A DNA stretch of 64,000 nt from Rhizobium sp. 2MFCol3.1 (GTDB lineage Bacteria; Pseudomonadota; Alphaproteobacteria; Rhizobiales; Rhizobiaceae), in contig NZ_KB898353.1 in assembly GCF_000377565.1 (NCBI RefSeq), positions 496,001-560,000 on the forward strand, in the 5' to 3' direction. Positions 1 to 10,049 of the stretch are shown piece after piece. The stretch's first letter is position 1; every line of letters begins with the position of its first letter. The position numbers and the translations under genes were made by a program. The notes under the pieces are model-generated. The model searched no databases. It had not been told where the DNA came from and saw nothing but the letters and a program-made list of their open reading frames with translations.

Positions 1-701
1 TGGCCAGCCATGCACGGCAGATCATGGACGATGCGCGCCGTATCGAGGCGGACCTCGATGCCTTCGCCGATGGCCGCAGCGGTCGCGTCAGGCTGCTGTC
101 CAATACCAATATGCTCGCCGAGCATCTGCCACAGGCGCTTGGCGCCTTTCTCGCGCAGAACCCAGATATCAGCGTCAGCGTCGAGGATAAGCCGAGCCTC
201 GAGGCGGTGAACATGCTGAAACAGGGCCAGGCCGACATCGCGATCGTCGCTTCGTCCGCCGATATGAACGGCCTTGAGCGCTTCCGCTTCGTTCCCGACC
301 GCTTGGTGCTCATCGTCCCCGGTGACATGGACATGCCGCTGGGGCCGGTCGCTTTCTCACGCGTTCTCGATTTCAAGCTCATCGGCCAGCAGGGCGATCC
401 GGCCCTCATGCAGTTCCTCAGGCGCCATGCCAATGAGCTGGGACGCACCCCGCATTTCCGGATGTTGATCAACGGTTTCGAGGCGACATGTCGTGTCGTG
501 GAGCAGGGCGCCGGCGTTTCCATCGTGCCGGAAAGCGCTGCCCGACGCTTTGCGGCCTACATGAAGCTCCAAGTCTTTCCGATCGACGAAGCCTGGGTCG
601 AGCGTGAACTATACGTTTGTGTAAAGAATGAAATGCAACTTCCGGGATATGCGAGGATGTTGCTGGCGCATCTCAAGAATTACGTTCGCGATTTTGGTTA
701 G
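1..701 (+). CDS. LysR-family transcriptional regulator, C-terminal part (5' end outside window)
   Basis: The reading frame is already open at the left edge (codons in frame with base 3), so this is the 3' part of a gene. About 233 residues are visible. They start in the linker helix that follows the winged helix and continue through a complete LysR substrate-binding domain: the segment GRVRLLSN opens the first subdomain, and the pattern of a short 'QADIAIVAS' strand followed by 'RLVLIVP' is typical of this family. The DNA-binding domain is not in the window, so its target cannot be judged. The next gene is a chemoreceptor on the same strand, about 280 bases away. The effector is unknown. Confidence 0.85.
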   Translation, partial: ASHARQIMDDARRIEADLDAFADGRSGRVRLLSNTNMLAEHLPQALGAFLAQNPDISVSVEDKPSLEAVNMLKQGQADIAIVASSADMNGLERFRFVPDRLVLIVPGDMDMPLGPVAFSRVLDFKLIGQQGDPALMQFLRRHANELGRTPHFRMLINGFEATCRVVEQGAGVSIVPESAARRFAAYMKLQVFPIDEAWVERELYVCVKNEMQLPGYARMLLAHLKNYVRDFG

Positions 702-985
702 GTTGTATGAAGCCGACGGTGCTCTGCTCGCCTGCAACGCCGCGATTACATGAAAGCGCGCGCGCCGATGTCAATATAGACGGGCATGAATGCGGTGGCG
801 CAAATTTATACATTGTTAAAGCATTTAAGATTTTAACTATATGCAAGACATCGGTAATCGCCCGATCTGCATGACGCAGCCAGTCTAACTCCCAAAAATT
901 CAGCGAGTGCGCACATCGCGGCGATGTGGCGTCGTATCGTTCATTCATACCGGCGCCTGGATCAGGCCACGGCATAGGTTTTCTT

Positions 986-2926
986 ATGTTACAAAATTGG
1001 AAGATTAAGACCAAATTTCTCGTCGCCATCGCTTTGCTGGCGCTGATCTCTTTCTCCGGCTTGATGTATGTCAGCGCCAAGTTCCGCGATGCGAACCAGG
1101 CCTATACCGGCTTCCTGCAGCATGAGAGCGAAGCGGCGATGCTCGGCGCTCGCGCGGCGGCCGGTATCTGGACATCCACGACCTGGATGGCGCGTCTCAT
1201 GACCATCGAGCCGGGCTCGCAGGCTTTCGACAATGCTGCTGGTCTCTTCGCCTCGAACTATGATGGCGCCAGGGCAAGGCTTGTGCAGGTGCCCGAACTG
1301 GTGCCGAGCCGCAAGGATGCCATTGCCGAACTGCTGGCCGGCAGCGATGAGGTGAGGAAGCTCGGCGACCAGCTCATCCAGGCCCGCAAATCCGGTGACG
1401 AAGCGCTCGCGCAGAGCTTGATCGACAACGTCGACAGCCTGATGGGCGCGCTGTCGCCGAAGTTTGGCGCCAACAACACGGCGCTGACCGATATGCTGAG
1501 CAAGGGTGGCCGCGAGCTGTCGGATTCCGTTTCGTCCACCATCCTGAACAGCATGATCGGCCTTGTCGTGGGTATCGTCGCCGCGCTCGCATTCGCGCTC
1601 GTGGTTGCCACCAAGGGCATAACCGCGCCGATGGCGCGGCTGCGCCAGCGCATGGTCTCGCTTGCCGAAGGCGAAACCGCCGAGGAGATCAACGGCGTTG
1701 ATCGTCGTGACGAGATCGGCGACATGGCCGGCGCCGTGGCAATCTTCCGGACCAACGCGCTCGAAACACGGCGCCTCGAACAGGAAGCCGAAACCAATCG
1801 CAACATGAGCGAGAGCGAGCGAGCCGATCGCGAGGCGCAGAAGGCGCGCGAATCCGCCGAGCTTCAGACTGCCGTGAATGCGCTCGGCAACGCACTGCAG
1901 CGCCTGTCGGATGGCGATCTGGCTTGCCGCATCGACACGCCGTTCGTCGCCCATCTGGAAACGCTGCGCGCCGACTTCAACAACTCTGTCACCAAGCTGA
2001 ACCAGGCGATGCAGGCCGTCGGCATCAATGCGCGTGGGATTTCCGGCGGCGCTGAAGAGGTCCGCTCGGCAGCCGACGATCTGGCCAAGCGAACGGAGCA
2101 GCAGGCAGCTTCGGTCGAGGAAACCGCGGCTGCGCTTGAAGAGATCACTACGACGGTTCGCGATGCGGCCAAGCGCGCCAGCGAAGCAAGCGACCTTGTC
2201 GCACGCACCCGCACGGGCGCGGAGAAGTCCGGCGAAGTCGTTCGCCAGGCGGTCGATGCTATGCAGCAGATCGAGCGGTCGTCGAGTGAGATTTCCAACA
2301 TCATCGGCGTGATCGACGACATCGCTTTCCAGACCAACCTCCTTGCACTGAACGCAGGTGTCGAGGCAGCACGTGCGGGTGAGGCCGGCAAGGGCTTCGC
2401 GGTGGTCGCGCAGGAAGTTCGCGAGTTGGCGCAGCGCTCCGCCAAGGCTGCAAAGGAGATCAAGGACCTGATCACCACCTCGGGCCAGCAGGTTCAATCC
2501 GGCGTGACCTTGGTCGGTAAAACGGGCCAGGCGCTCGAAATCATCGTCAACGAAGTTCAGGAGATCAATCGCCACGTTCACGCGATCGCCGAAGCCACAC
2601 GCGAACAGTCGATCGGCCTGCAGGAAATCAACACTGCCGTGAACACCATGGACCAGGGAACCCAGCAGAACGCCGCCATGGTCGAGGAATCGACCGCCGC
2701 GAGCCACAGCCTGGCAAGCGAAGCGCGCGCGCTCGCAAAGCTTCTGGAGCAGTTCAAGCTAGGCGGCACTCAGTCGGCGCCGGTATCCGCACCGGTTGCT
2801 GCCAGCCAGCACTCTCGTCCCGCTGCATCGCCCGCTCGCCAACTTGGAAACAGGCTCGCCAAGGCCTTTGGCGGCGGCGGGGCCGCCGCTGCGGTCCGCC
2901 AGGAGCCGGAGTGGTCGGAGTTCTGA
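986..2926 (+). CDS. Methyl-accepting chemotaxis protein with C-terminal CheR-binding pentapeptide
   Basis: A 646-residue transmembrane chemoreceptor. I chose ATG 986 (MLQNWKIK...) because it puts the first membrane helix at residues 11-29, as in relatives; an upstream in-frame ATG at 926 would add 20 unlikely residues. A helical periplasmic sensor of about 155 residues follows, then membrane helix 2 (about 188-208), a HAMP domain and a long signalling coiled coil. The conserved hairpin tip is visible as [20 protein letters not shown]. The protein ends in EWSEF, matching the W-x-x-F tether that recruits CheR/CheB to rhizobial receptors. The ligand cannot be read from the sequence. It is monocistronic, with a terminator directly downstream. 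Confidence 0.95.
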   Translation: MLQNWKIKTKFLVAIALLALISFSGLMYVSAKFRDANQAYTGFLQHESEAAMLGARAAAGIWTSTTWMARLMTIEPGSQAFDNAAGLFASNYDGARARLVQVPELVPSRKDAIAELLAGSDEVRKLGDQLIQARKSGDEALAQSLIDNVDSLMGALSPKFGANNTALTDMLSKGGRELSDSVSSTILNSMIGLVVGIVAALAFALVVATKGITAPMARLRQRMVSLAEGETAEEINGVDRRDEIGDMAGAVAIFRTNALETRRLEQEAETNRNMSESERADREAQKARESAELQTAVNALGNALQRLSDGDLACRIDTPFVAHLETLRADFNNSVTKLNQAMQAVGINARGISGGAEEVRSAADDLAKRTEQQAASVEETAAALEEITTTVRDAAKRASEASDLVARTRTGAEKSGEVVRQAVDAMQQIERSSSEISNIIGVIDDIAFQTNLLALNAGVEAARAGEAGKGFAVVAQEVRELAQRSAKAAKEIKDLITTSGQQVQSGVTLVGKTGQALEIIVNEVQEINRHVHAIAEATREQSIGLQEINTAVNTMDQGTQQNAAMVEESTAASHSLASEARALAKLLEQFKLGGTQSAPVSAPVAASQHSRPAASPARQLGNRLAKAFGGGGAAAAVRQEPEWSEF

Positions 2927-2963
2927 GCCTTTCGGTCGTGAAATCCTTATGTGCCAAGTAAAG

Positions 2964-2989
2964 AGAGCCCGCTTCCGGCGGGCTCTTTT
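2964..2989 (+). terminator. Rho-independent terminator after the chemoreceptor gene
   Basis: Perfect 9-bp stem AGAGCCCGC / GCGGGCTCT (2964-2972 and 2978-2986) with a 5-base loop, running into TTTT. It lies 37 bases after the chemoreceptor stop. Confidence 0.9.
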
Positions 2990-3057
2990 AGTATTGGCGG
3001 CGAAGTTTATGTAAGTTTATGCTTACTGATGCGCCCCTGCATGCGCGCTGCCCGGCA

Positions 3058-3345
3058 TCAATGAAGCGTGAGTGTTTCCGGTCGATGCGGATCGCGGAAC
3101 CGGAATTGCTCGATCAGCGTCATGGCTTGCTGCAGGAGAAACTCCGCGGCCTTGAGGTCCGTGCTGGCAAGCCCGTGGACACTGCTGCGAATTGTCAGCG
3201 CCAGGTCGCCAGAGCTTGCGGCAAAGCCGGCATTGCCCTCGATCAGTGCTTCCTTCGCGCTGGTCTCGAGCGCATCGGCGACTGCGGCCAAGATGTCCCG
3301 CCGCTCGCGGACACTCATCTGGTTGATCGTCTTGGATCCCTTCAT
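3058..3345 (-). CDS. Small protein of unknown function (95 aa)
   Basis: I do not recognise a family. The frame is open further upstream to 3585, but ATG 3345 is preceded by GGGGA at a suitable distance, and the residues before it have low-quality composition, so I take the short form. The 95 residues look entirely helical and soluble, with an acidic and alanine-rich centre (ILAAVADALETSAKEAL) and no signal peptide or membrane helix. It is convergent with the chemoreceptor and divergent from the aldo/keto reductase at 3662. The function is unknown, and the exact start is uncertain. Confidence 0.55.
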   Translation of the reverse strand: MKGSKTINQMSVRERRDILAAVADALETSAKEALIEGNAGFAASSGDLALTIRSSVHGLASTDLKAAEFLLQQAMTLIEQFRFRDPHRPETLTLH

Positions 3346-4654
<1,309 letters not shown>

Positions 4655-4680
4655 GATACGAGCCCGGAATTGGAACTTGG

Positions 4681-4708
4681 AAACGGCGCGCCTCGGGTGC
4701 GCCGTTTT
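4681..4708 (+). terminator. Rho-independent terminator between convergent genes
   Basis: 9-bp stem AAACGGCGC / GCGCCGTTT (4681-4689 and 4699-4707). The A-tract on one side and T-tract on the other let it act in both directions, for the aldo/keto reductase and for the convergent LysR gene ending at 4732. Confidence 0.85.
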
Positions 4709-4731
4709 CGCATGGTTGGCTGCGCTCGCGG

Positions 4732-5625
4732 CTAGATCCGCTCGGCGAGAAAGTCGATCAGGGCCCGGATACGGCTCGCAAGGTGCGGATGGCCGGGATA
4801 GACGGCATGGATATGCTCGATATCCTCGGGATTGAACGCTTCCAACACCGGTACCAGCCGGCCTTCGTCGATATGCTCCTGGACATGAAAAGCGCCCACT
4901 CTGATCAGCCCGACGCCCGCGAGGCAGAGACTGCGAATGGTCGGTCCGTTGTTCACTTCGACATTGCCGTGGACCGCCTTCGAGAAGGTCTGCCCGGTTG
5001 CGGGGTCTCGAAATGGCCACTCTTCCCATGTCTGCCGGAAGTTGAATGTCATGCAGTTGTGCCGGTCGAGATCGGCGGGCTTCTCGGGATTTCCCATGCG
5101 TTCAAGATAGCTCGGGGCCGCCACCACCACGCGCCGGCTGTCCATCAGCTTGCGCGCCTTCAGCGACGTGTCCCGGAGATTGCCGGAGCGGATCGCGACA
5201 TCGGCACGCTCCTCGACAATGTCGATAATCCCATCGGTCAGCGAAAGGTCGAGCTGGACGTTCGGGTAGCGGGCGAGGAACTCCGGCACCAGCGGGACGA
5301 TATGGCTGACCCCGAAGGCGACCGATGCGCTCACCCGCAGACGTCCGCGCGGCGCGGCCTCGCCGCCTGTCGAGACGATCTGCTCGGCCTCCTTGATGTC
5401 TTCGAGAATGCGCTGCGCGCGCTCAAGATAGACCTCGCCCTCCGGCGTCAGCTGCAAGCTGCGCGTGGTTCTGACGACAAGGCGGGTCTTCAAACGCTCC
5501 TCCAGCCGGCTCACCAGCTTGCTGACTGCCGAAGGAGACATGCGCAGCAGGCGTCCGGCGGCCGAAAAGCTCTGTAGCCTCGCCGTATGCACGAAGACCT
5601 CCATCTCGCCGACGGTGTTATCCAC
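4732..5625 (-). CDS. LysR-family transcriptional regulator
   Basis: A full-length 297-residue LysR regulator. The N-terminal winged helix is clear (FSAAGRLLRMSPSAVSKLVSRLEERL, about residues 18-43), followed by the effector-binding domain. It resembles the YafC/DmlR group. The gene is divergent from the MFS transporter at 5756, 130 bases away, and the next gene is a DkgB-like reductase. In enterobacteria yafC is also next to dkgB, so local control of the transporter/reductase pair is likely. The inducer is unknown. Confidence 0.93.
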   Translation of the reverse strand: MDNTVGEMEVFVHTARLQSFSAAGRLLRMSPSAVSKLVSRLEERLKTRLVVRTTRSLQLTPEGEVYLERAQRILEDIKEAEQIVSTGGEAAPRGRLRVSASVAFGVSHIVPLVPEFLARYPNVQLDLSLTDGIIDIVEERADVAIRSGNLRDTSLKARKLMDSRRVVVAAPSYLERMGNPEKPADLDRHNCMTFNFRQTWEEWPFRDPATGQTFSKAVHGNVEVNNGPTIRSLCLAGVGLIRVGAFHVQEHIDEGRLVPVLEAFNPEDIEHIHAVYPGHPHLASRIRALIDFLAERI

Positions 5626-5637
5626 TGCTCACTCCTG

Positions 5638-5650
5638 TGAATTCAATTCA
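5638..5650. promoter_or_regulatory. Possible LysR operator: inverted repeat in the divergent intergenic region
   Basis: TGAAT-TCA-ATTCA is an inverted repeat with 5-bp arms, 12 bases upstream of the LysR start, in the AT-rich gap before the MFS gene. It is only a weak match to the T-N11-A LysR box idea; the call rests on position and symmetry. Confidence 0.3.
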
Positions 5651-5755
5651 TAACTATTGAGGCAATGTAGCCGCTTATCGCGATAATGCCAGTGGTCCAT
5701 ATTCCAGCCATCCCAAATCGCCGCTTGTCCGGCATCGTCACTGGATGGATTCACA

Positions 5756-6949
5756 ATGCCCCTTGCCCTGTTTGCCTTAACGGTCGCGGCCTACGCGATC
5801 GGCACGACGGAGTTCGTCATCGTCGGGCTCTTGCCCACCGTCGCCAATGATCTCAACATCGATCTGCCGCTCGCCGGTCTGATCGTCAGCGTCTACGCGC
5901 TCGGCGTCACCTTCGGTGCGCCTATCCTGACCGCGCTGACCGGTCGCCTCGATCGCAAGCTGCTGCTTCTCGGCCTGATGGCCCTCTTTATCCTCGGCAA
6001 TACGATGGCGGCGCTCAGCCCGGGCTATGCGCCTCTGCTCGTCGCCCGCGTTCTCTCCGCCTTCGCGCATGGCGTCTTCTTCTCGGTCGGCTCGACAATT
6101 GCCGCCGATCTCGTCCCCGAAAACAAGCGTGCGTCGGCGATCGCCATGATGTTCATGGGCTTGACGGTCGCAATCGTCACCGGCGTCCCCCTCGGCACGC
6201 TCATCGGCCAGACCTTCGGCTGGCGCGCGACATTCGCGGCGGTCGCCGGTCTCGGTGTCATCGCCTTCGCGGGTCTCTGGATCCTGCTGCCGGCAAACCT
6301 CAAGAAGGCACCGGCGGCGACGATCGGCGAGCAGGTCAAGGTTCTCGGCAGCGGCCGTCTGCTGATCGTCTTCGCGATGACCGCTCTCGGTTACGGCGGC
6401 ACCTTCGTCACATTCACCTTCCTGGCCTCTATCCTCGAGCAGGTCACCGGTTTCCAGGCCTCGTCCGTCAGTCTGATCCTTGTGCTCTACGGCATCGCGA
6501 TTGCCATCGGCAACATCGCCGGCGGACGCCTGGCCAACCGCGATCCGATCAAGGCTCTTGCCTGGCTTTTCACCGCGCAGGCCATCGTTCTCGCCATCTT
6601 CAGCTTCACCGCCGTGTCGCCTTGGCTGACGATCCCGACGCTGGCGGCCCTTGGCTTCCTGTCCTTCGCCAATGTGCCCGGCCTGCAGATCTATGTCGTG
6701 CAGCTTGCCGGCGTGGTTCGCCCGGCAGCGGTCGATGTCGCCTCGGCCTTGAACATCGCCGCCTTCAATCTCGGCATCGCCGCGGGCGCCTGGGTCGGCG
6801 GCATCGTGGTCGCCTCGTCGCTCGGCCTTGGGGCCACGCCATGGGTCGGCGCCATCTTCGTCGTCGGCGCTCTCGTTCTCACGCTCTGGAGCGGCTCGCT
6901 CGACCGCCGCACGCTTGCTTCAACCAAGACCGCCGCTTCCGCGGCCTGA
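5756..6949 (+). CDS. MFS transporter, DHA1 (arabinose/sugar efflux-like) family
   Basis: A 397-residue inner-membrane permease with about 12 predicted helices. The N-terminus IGTTEFVIVGLLPTVANDL and the first-loop motif LTGRLDRKLLLLG are typical of the DHA1 group that includes YdhP and AraJ-like efflux proteins. The second half repeats the pattern after a short loop near residue 205. It exports small molecules by proton antiport. It is followed after 22 bases by an aldo/keto reductase, almost certainly co-transcribed, and preceded by a divergent LysR gene. The pair may detoxify a carbonyl compound and export the product, but that is inference. Confidence 0.92.
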   Translation: MPLALFALTVAAYAIGTTEFVIVGLLPTVANDLNIDLPLAGLIVSVYALGVTFGAPILTALTGRLDRKLLLLGLMALFILGNTMAALSPGYAPLLVARVLSAFAHGVFFSVGSTIAADLVPENKRASAIAMMFMGLTVAIVTGVPLGTLIGQTFGWRATFAAVAGLGVIAFAGLWILLPANLKKAPAATIGEQVKVLGSGRLLIVFAMTALGYGGTFVTFTFLASILEQVTGFQASSVSLILVLYGIAIAIGNIAGGRLANRDPIKALAWLFTAQAIVLAIFSFTAVSPWLTIPTLAALGFLSFANVPGLQIYVVQLAGVVRPAAVDVASALNIAAFNLGIAAGAWVGGIVVASSLGLGATPWVGAIFVVGALVLTLWSGSLDRRTLASTKTAASAA

Positions 6950-6971
6950 CACTATCGAAAGGAAAATTCTC

Positions 6972-7802
6972 ATGAAACTCGTCAACGCCAATGGCGCCTC
7001 AATCCCGGCGCTCGGGTTCGGCACGTTCCGCATGGAAGCCGCCGATACCGAACGGATGGTCTCTCATGTGCTTAAGACCGGCTACCGCCACGTCGATACC
7101 GCGCAGATCTATGGCAACGAAGCTGCCGTAGGGCAGGGGATCGTCTCTTCGGGTGTCGCCCGCGCAGATATCTTTCTCACCACCAAGGTTTGGGTCGCGA
7201 ACTACGAGCGCAACGCTTTTCTGGCCTCCGTCGATGAAAGCCTGTCCAAGCTGAAAACCGACTATGTCGATCTCTTGCTGCTGCATTGGCCGAACACGGC
7301 CGTCAGCCTGGAAGAGCAGATCGCCTCGCTGAACGAAGTCGCCAAGGCAGGCAAGGCACGCCACATCGGCGTCTCCAATTTCAACACGACGTTGATGAAA
7401 GATGCCGCGCGTCTCAGCGAACGGCCGCTTGCCAACAATCAGGTCGAGTATCATCCCTATCTCGATCAGCGTCCGGTCATCGAGGCTGCGCGCGAGCTGG
7501 GCTTATCGCTCACCGCCTATTACGCGATGGCCGATGGCAAGGTTCTGAGCGATCTCGTCCTCAGCGACATCGCCTCCGCACATGGCCGCTCGATCGCGCA
7601 GATCGTGCTTCGCTGGATCGTCCAGCAGGGCTTCGTCACGCTGTCGAAGACCGTCTCGGAGACCCGCGCCGCCGAGAACGCCGCGATCTTCGATTTCGCT
7701 CTGAGCGATGAGGATATGGCGCGCATCCACGCGCTTGCCCAGGCCGACGGCCGCATCGTCAGCCCCGACGGTTTGGCGCCTGAATGGGACTCAGCAGCCT
7801 AA
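6972..7802 (+). CDS. Aldo/keto reductase, DkgB-like (AKR5 type)
   Basis: A 276-residue reductase related to 2,5-diketo-D-gluconate reductase B (methylglyoxal and diketogluconate reduction with NADPH). The tetrad is D42, Y47 (HVDTAQIYGNE), K72 (TTKVWV) and H105 (LLLLHWPN). I chose ATG 6972 because AAAGGA lies about 10 bases upstream and the N-terminus MKLVNANGASIPALGFGTF fits the family; the open frame upstream overlaps the MFS gene. It sits second in the MFS-reductase pair and next to a YafC-like LysR gene, the same association as yafC-dkgB in enterobacteria. Confidence 0.92.
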   Translation: MKLVNANGASIPALGFGTFRMEAADTERMVSHVLKTGYRHVDTAQIYGNEAAVGQGIVSSGVARADIFLTTKVWVANYERNAFLASVDESLSKLKTDYVDLLLLHWPNTAVSLEEQIASLNEVAKAGKARHIGVSNFNTTLMKDAARLSERPLANNQVEYHPYLDQRPVIEAARELGLSLTAYYAMADGKVLSDLVLSDIASAHGRSIAQIVLRWIVQQGFVTLSKTVSETRAAENAAIFDFALSDEDMARIHALAQADGRIVSPDGLAPEWDSAA

Positions 7803-7947
7803 TCTGGCCGCTTTGCCCGCCTGATCTCGCGATTGTGATGGCCTTGCGACATTGGGCGGGCAGCCATGCTGAAAACGCTATTGCAGTGCAGCATGAGTGG
7901 GCCTAGGTGAACCCTTGTAAGACAAACCAGCATGAATGGAGACACAC

Positions 7948-8043
7948 ATGTCTTGGCACGCCCCTAAGTTCATCGAAGTCAGCTGCGGTATGGAAATCAA
8001 CCGTTACGCTCCTGCCGATGGCAACGAACCGATCCTTTTCTAA
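7948..8043 (+). CDS. pqqA: PqqA, precursor peptide of pyrroloquinoline quinone
   Basis: A 31-residue peptide, too short for most gene finders. It starts at ATG 7948 with GGAG about 7 bases upstream and ends at TAA 8041-8043. The peptide begins MSWHAPKFIEV and contains the two residues that become PQQ: E16 and Y20 in the motif E-I-N-R-Y (E-x3-Y). PqqE cross-links these residues after PqqD presents the peptide. It is the first gene of the pqqABCDE cluster, 44 bases before pqqB. The processing protease (PqqF/PqqG) is not in this window. Confidence 0.96.
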   Translation: MSWHAPKFIEVSCGMEINRYAPADGNEPILF

Positions 8044-8087
8044 GGTCGGCTAAATCCAATTTGACTTGTAATGTTTGAGGTCCGCGC

Positions 8088-9002
8088 GTGACAGATTCAT
8101 CTGGCTTTCGCGGTCTGGTTCTTGGGGCCGCCGCGGGCGGCGGCCTTCCGCAATGGAATTGCGGTTGCCGGAATTGCCGCCTTGCGCGCGATCCGGCATC
8201 CGGTGTCAGGCCACAATCGCAATCATCGCTCGCCGTCAGTCTCGATGGCCACAGCTGGGCGGTTTTAAACGCTTCTCCCGATATCAGGCAGCAGATCATC
8301 GACAATAGCGCGCTGCATCCCAAGGCACTGCGCGACAGTCCGATCAAGAGTGTGCTGATCACCAATGGCGATATCGACCATCTGGCCGGCCTGTTGATCC
8401 TGCGCGAAAAGCAGCCGCTGGAGATCTTCGTAACGGCGGCGATTGCCGAAATCATCGACGACAACCCCGTCTTCCGCGCCCTTGATCCCACATTTGTGAA
8501 ACGTCACACGATAACGCTTGAGCAGCCGTTTTCTCTGCTCCCGGGCGTCGAGGCCCGCCTGTTCGCTGTCCCCGGCAAGGTGCCGCTGTTCATGGAAAAC
8601 GGCGAACCCGAGCTTCAGCTGGAAGGCGAGCAGACCGTTGGCGTCGAGCTGATCGCCGAGGGCAAGCGCGTCTATTACATTCCGGGCTGCGCCCATATCA
8701 GCGATAGCCTCATCGCGCGGATCGACGGCGCCGACGCCTTGTTCTTCGATGGCACCGTGTTCACCGACGACGAGATGATCACACTCGGCGTCGGCCAGAA
8801 GACTGGGCAGCGCATGGGCCATATGGCGATCAGCGGCCCCGATGGCAGCTTCGCGGCTCTGTCGAAGCTCGATATCGCCAAGAAAATCTACGTCCACATC
8901 AACAACACCAATCCGATCTGGCGGGCCGGGCCCGAGCGCGACATGCTCGAGGCGAGCGGCTTCCAGATTGGCTATGACGGCATGGAGATCGACTTTGACT
9001 GA
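8088..9002 (+). CDS. pqqB: PqqB, PQQ biosynthesis hydroxylase (metallo-beta-lactamase fold)
   Basis: A 304-residue protein, normal for PqqB. It has a metallo-beta-lactamase-like fold: the N-terminal GLVLGAAAGGGLPQWNCGC segment is a PqqB signature with paired cysteines, followed by NASPDIRQQI and a DIDHLAGLL metal-site motif. Family work assigns it to an iron-dependent hydroxylation of the cross-linked Glu-Tyr intermediate. The last codons overlap the start of pqqC (TTG 8995) by 8 bases, pointing to translational coupling. Confidence 0.96.
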   Translation: MTDSSGFRGLVLGAAAGGGLPQWNCGCRNCRLARDPASGVRPQSQSSLAVSLDGHSWAVLNASPDIRQQIIDNSALHPKALRDSPIKSVLITNGDIDHLAGLLILREKQPLEIFVTAAIAEIIDDNPVFRALDPTFVKRHTITLEQPFSLLPGVEARLFAVPGKVPLFMENGEPELQLEGEQTVGVELIAEGKRVYYIPGCAHISDSLIARIDGADALFFDGTVFTDDEMITLGVGQKTGQRMGHMAISGPDGSFAALSKLDIAKKIYVHINNTNPIWRAGPERDMLEASGFQIGYDGMEIDFD

Positions 9003-9756
9003 AGCACCTGACCGGCAGGCATTCGAAGCGCGGCTGATGGCGATCGGCGCGGACCGCTATCACGACAAGCACCCGTTCCACAAAATGCTGCACGGCGGCC
9101 AGTGCACCATGACGCAGGTTCGCGCCTGGGTGATCAACCGCTACTGCTACCAGAGCCACATCCCGATGAAGGATGCCGCCTTCATGTCGCGTCTCACGGA
9201 TGCCGACATGCGGCGCGCCTGGCGCTCCCGCATCGAGGATCACGATGGCGGGCTCACCGAAGGTGGCGGCATCCGGCGCTGGCTGAAGCTCGCCGAAGCC
9301 GTCGGTCTCGACCCTGATTATGTGGCTTCCGGTCGTGGGATCCTGCCCGCCACGCGCTTTGCCGTCGAAGCCTATGTTCATTTCGTCCGCGAAAAGCCGC
9401 TGCTTGAGGCCGTCGCTTCATCGTTGACGGAGCTTTTCGCGCCGAAGATCCATGCCGATCGTATCGCCGGGCTGTTGCAACACTATGCCTTTGCCGACGA
9501 TCAGGCGCTCTCCTATTTCCGCCAGCGTCTGAACGAGGCGCCCGTGGATGTCGCCTTCGGCCTTGCCTATGTGCTCGACAACGCGAACACGCTGGAGAAG
9601 CAGGACGCGGCAGCCGCCGCACTGACGTTCAAGACCGAGGTGTTGTGGGCGCAGCTCGATGCGCTACATTTCGCCTATGTTACGCCGGGCCTGATCCCGC
9701 CGGGTGGCTGGGACGGTCGCGAGGGCGTGATCGGCGAACTCGAGGAGATCGCGTAA
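8995..9756 (+). CDS. pqqC: PqqC, pyrroloquinoline-quinone synthase
   Basis: A 253-residue cofactorless oxidase that performs the final ring closure and eight-electron oxidation to PQQ. The family signature HPFHKMLHGG and the run of active-site histidines and tyrosines (NRYCYQSHIP) are present. I start it at TTG 8995, with GGAG 7 bases upstream and overlapping the pqqB stop; the resulting length matches the family. An in-frame ATG at 8974 would add seven residues. The stop codon overlaps the pqqD start (TAATG), so the genes are translationally coupled. PqqC and PqqD are separate here, not fused. Confidence 0.95.
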   Translation: MTEAPDRQAFEARLMAIGADRYHDKHPFHKMLHGGQCTMTQVRAWVINRYCYQSHIPMKDAAFMSRLTDADMRRAWRSRIEDHDGGLTEGGGIRRWLKLAEAVGLDPDYVASGRGILPATRFAVEAYVHFVREKPLLEAVASSLTELFAPKIHADRIAGLLQHYAFADDQALSYFRQRLNEAPVDVAFGLAYVLDNANTLEKQDAAAAALTFKTEVLWAQLDALHFAYVTPGLIPPGGWDGREGVIGELEEIA

Positions 9757-10049
9757 TGAGCGAAGACACGGTCGCGATAACCGGCGGTATGGTCGTCAAG
9801 CTGGCCCGTGGCGTGCGTTTGCGGCACGATCCGGTGCGCGGGCAGACCGTTCTCCTGGCGCCCGAACTGGCGATGGCGGTGGATGAGATCGCCGTGAAAA
9901 TCATCGAAGCGCTCGATGGTCAGCGAAATCTCGACACGATTGCCGACGACTTCGCCGCCGAGTTCCAGGCGCCGCGCGAGCAGATCGCGACCGATGTCCT
10001 TGCCTTCATCCGCGAACTCGCCAATCGTCGCATGCTGCAGGTGCTGTGA
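9756..10049 (+). CDS. pqqD: PqqD, PqqA-binding chaperone (RiPP recognition element)
   Basis: A 97-residue protein of the PqqD/RRE family that holds PqqA and delivers it to PqqE. The conserved pattern is visible: ARGVRLRHDPVRGQTVLLAPE near the N-terminus, then a three-helix region with IIEALDGQRNLDTIADDFAAEF. Its ATG shares a base with the pqqC stop (TAATG) and its TGA shares a base with the pqqE start (TGATG). Confidence 0.95.
   Translation: MSEDTVAITGGMVVKLARGVRLRHDPVRGQTVLLAPELAMAVDEIAVKIIEALDGQRNLDTIADDFAAEFQAPREQIATDVLAFIRELANRRMLQVL

Noticed and set aside
989..2707. Minus-strand open frame (572 codons) opposite the chemoreceptor
   Set aside because: Antisense shadow with Asp/Arg/Gly-rich composition; the plus strand encodes an intact receptor.
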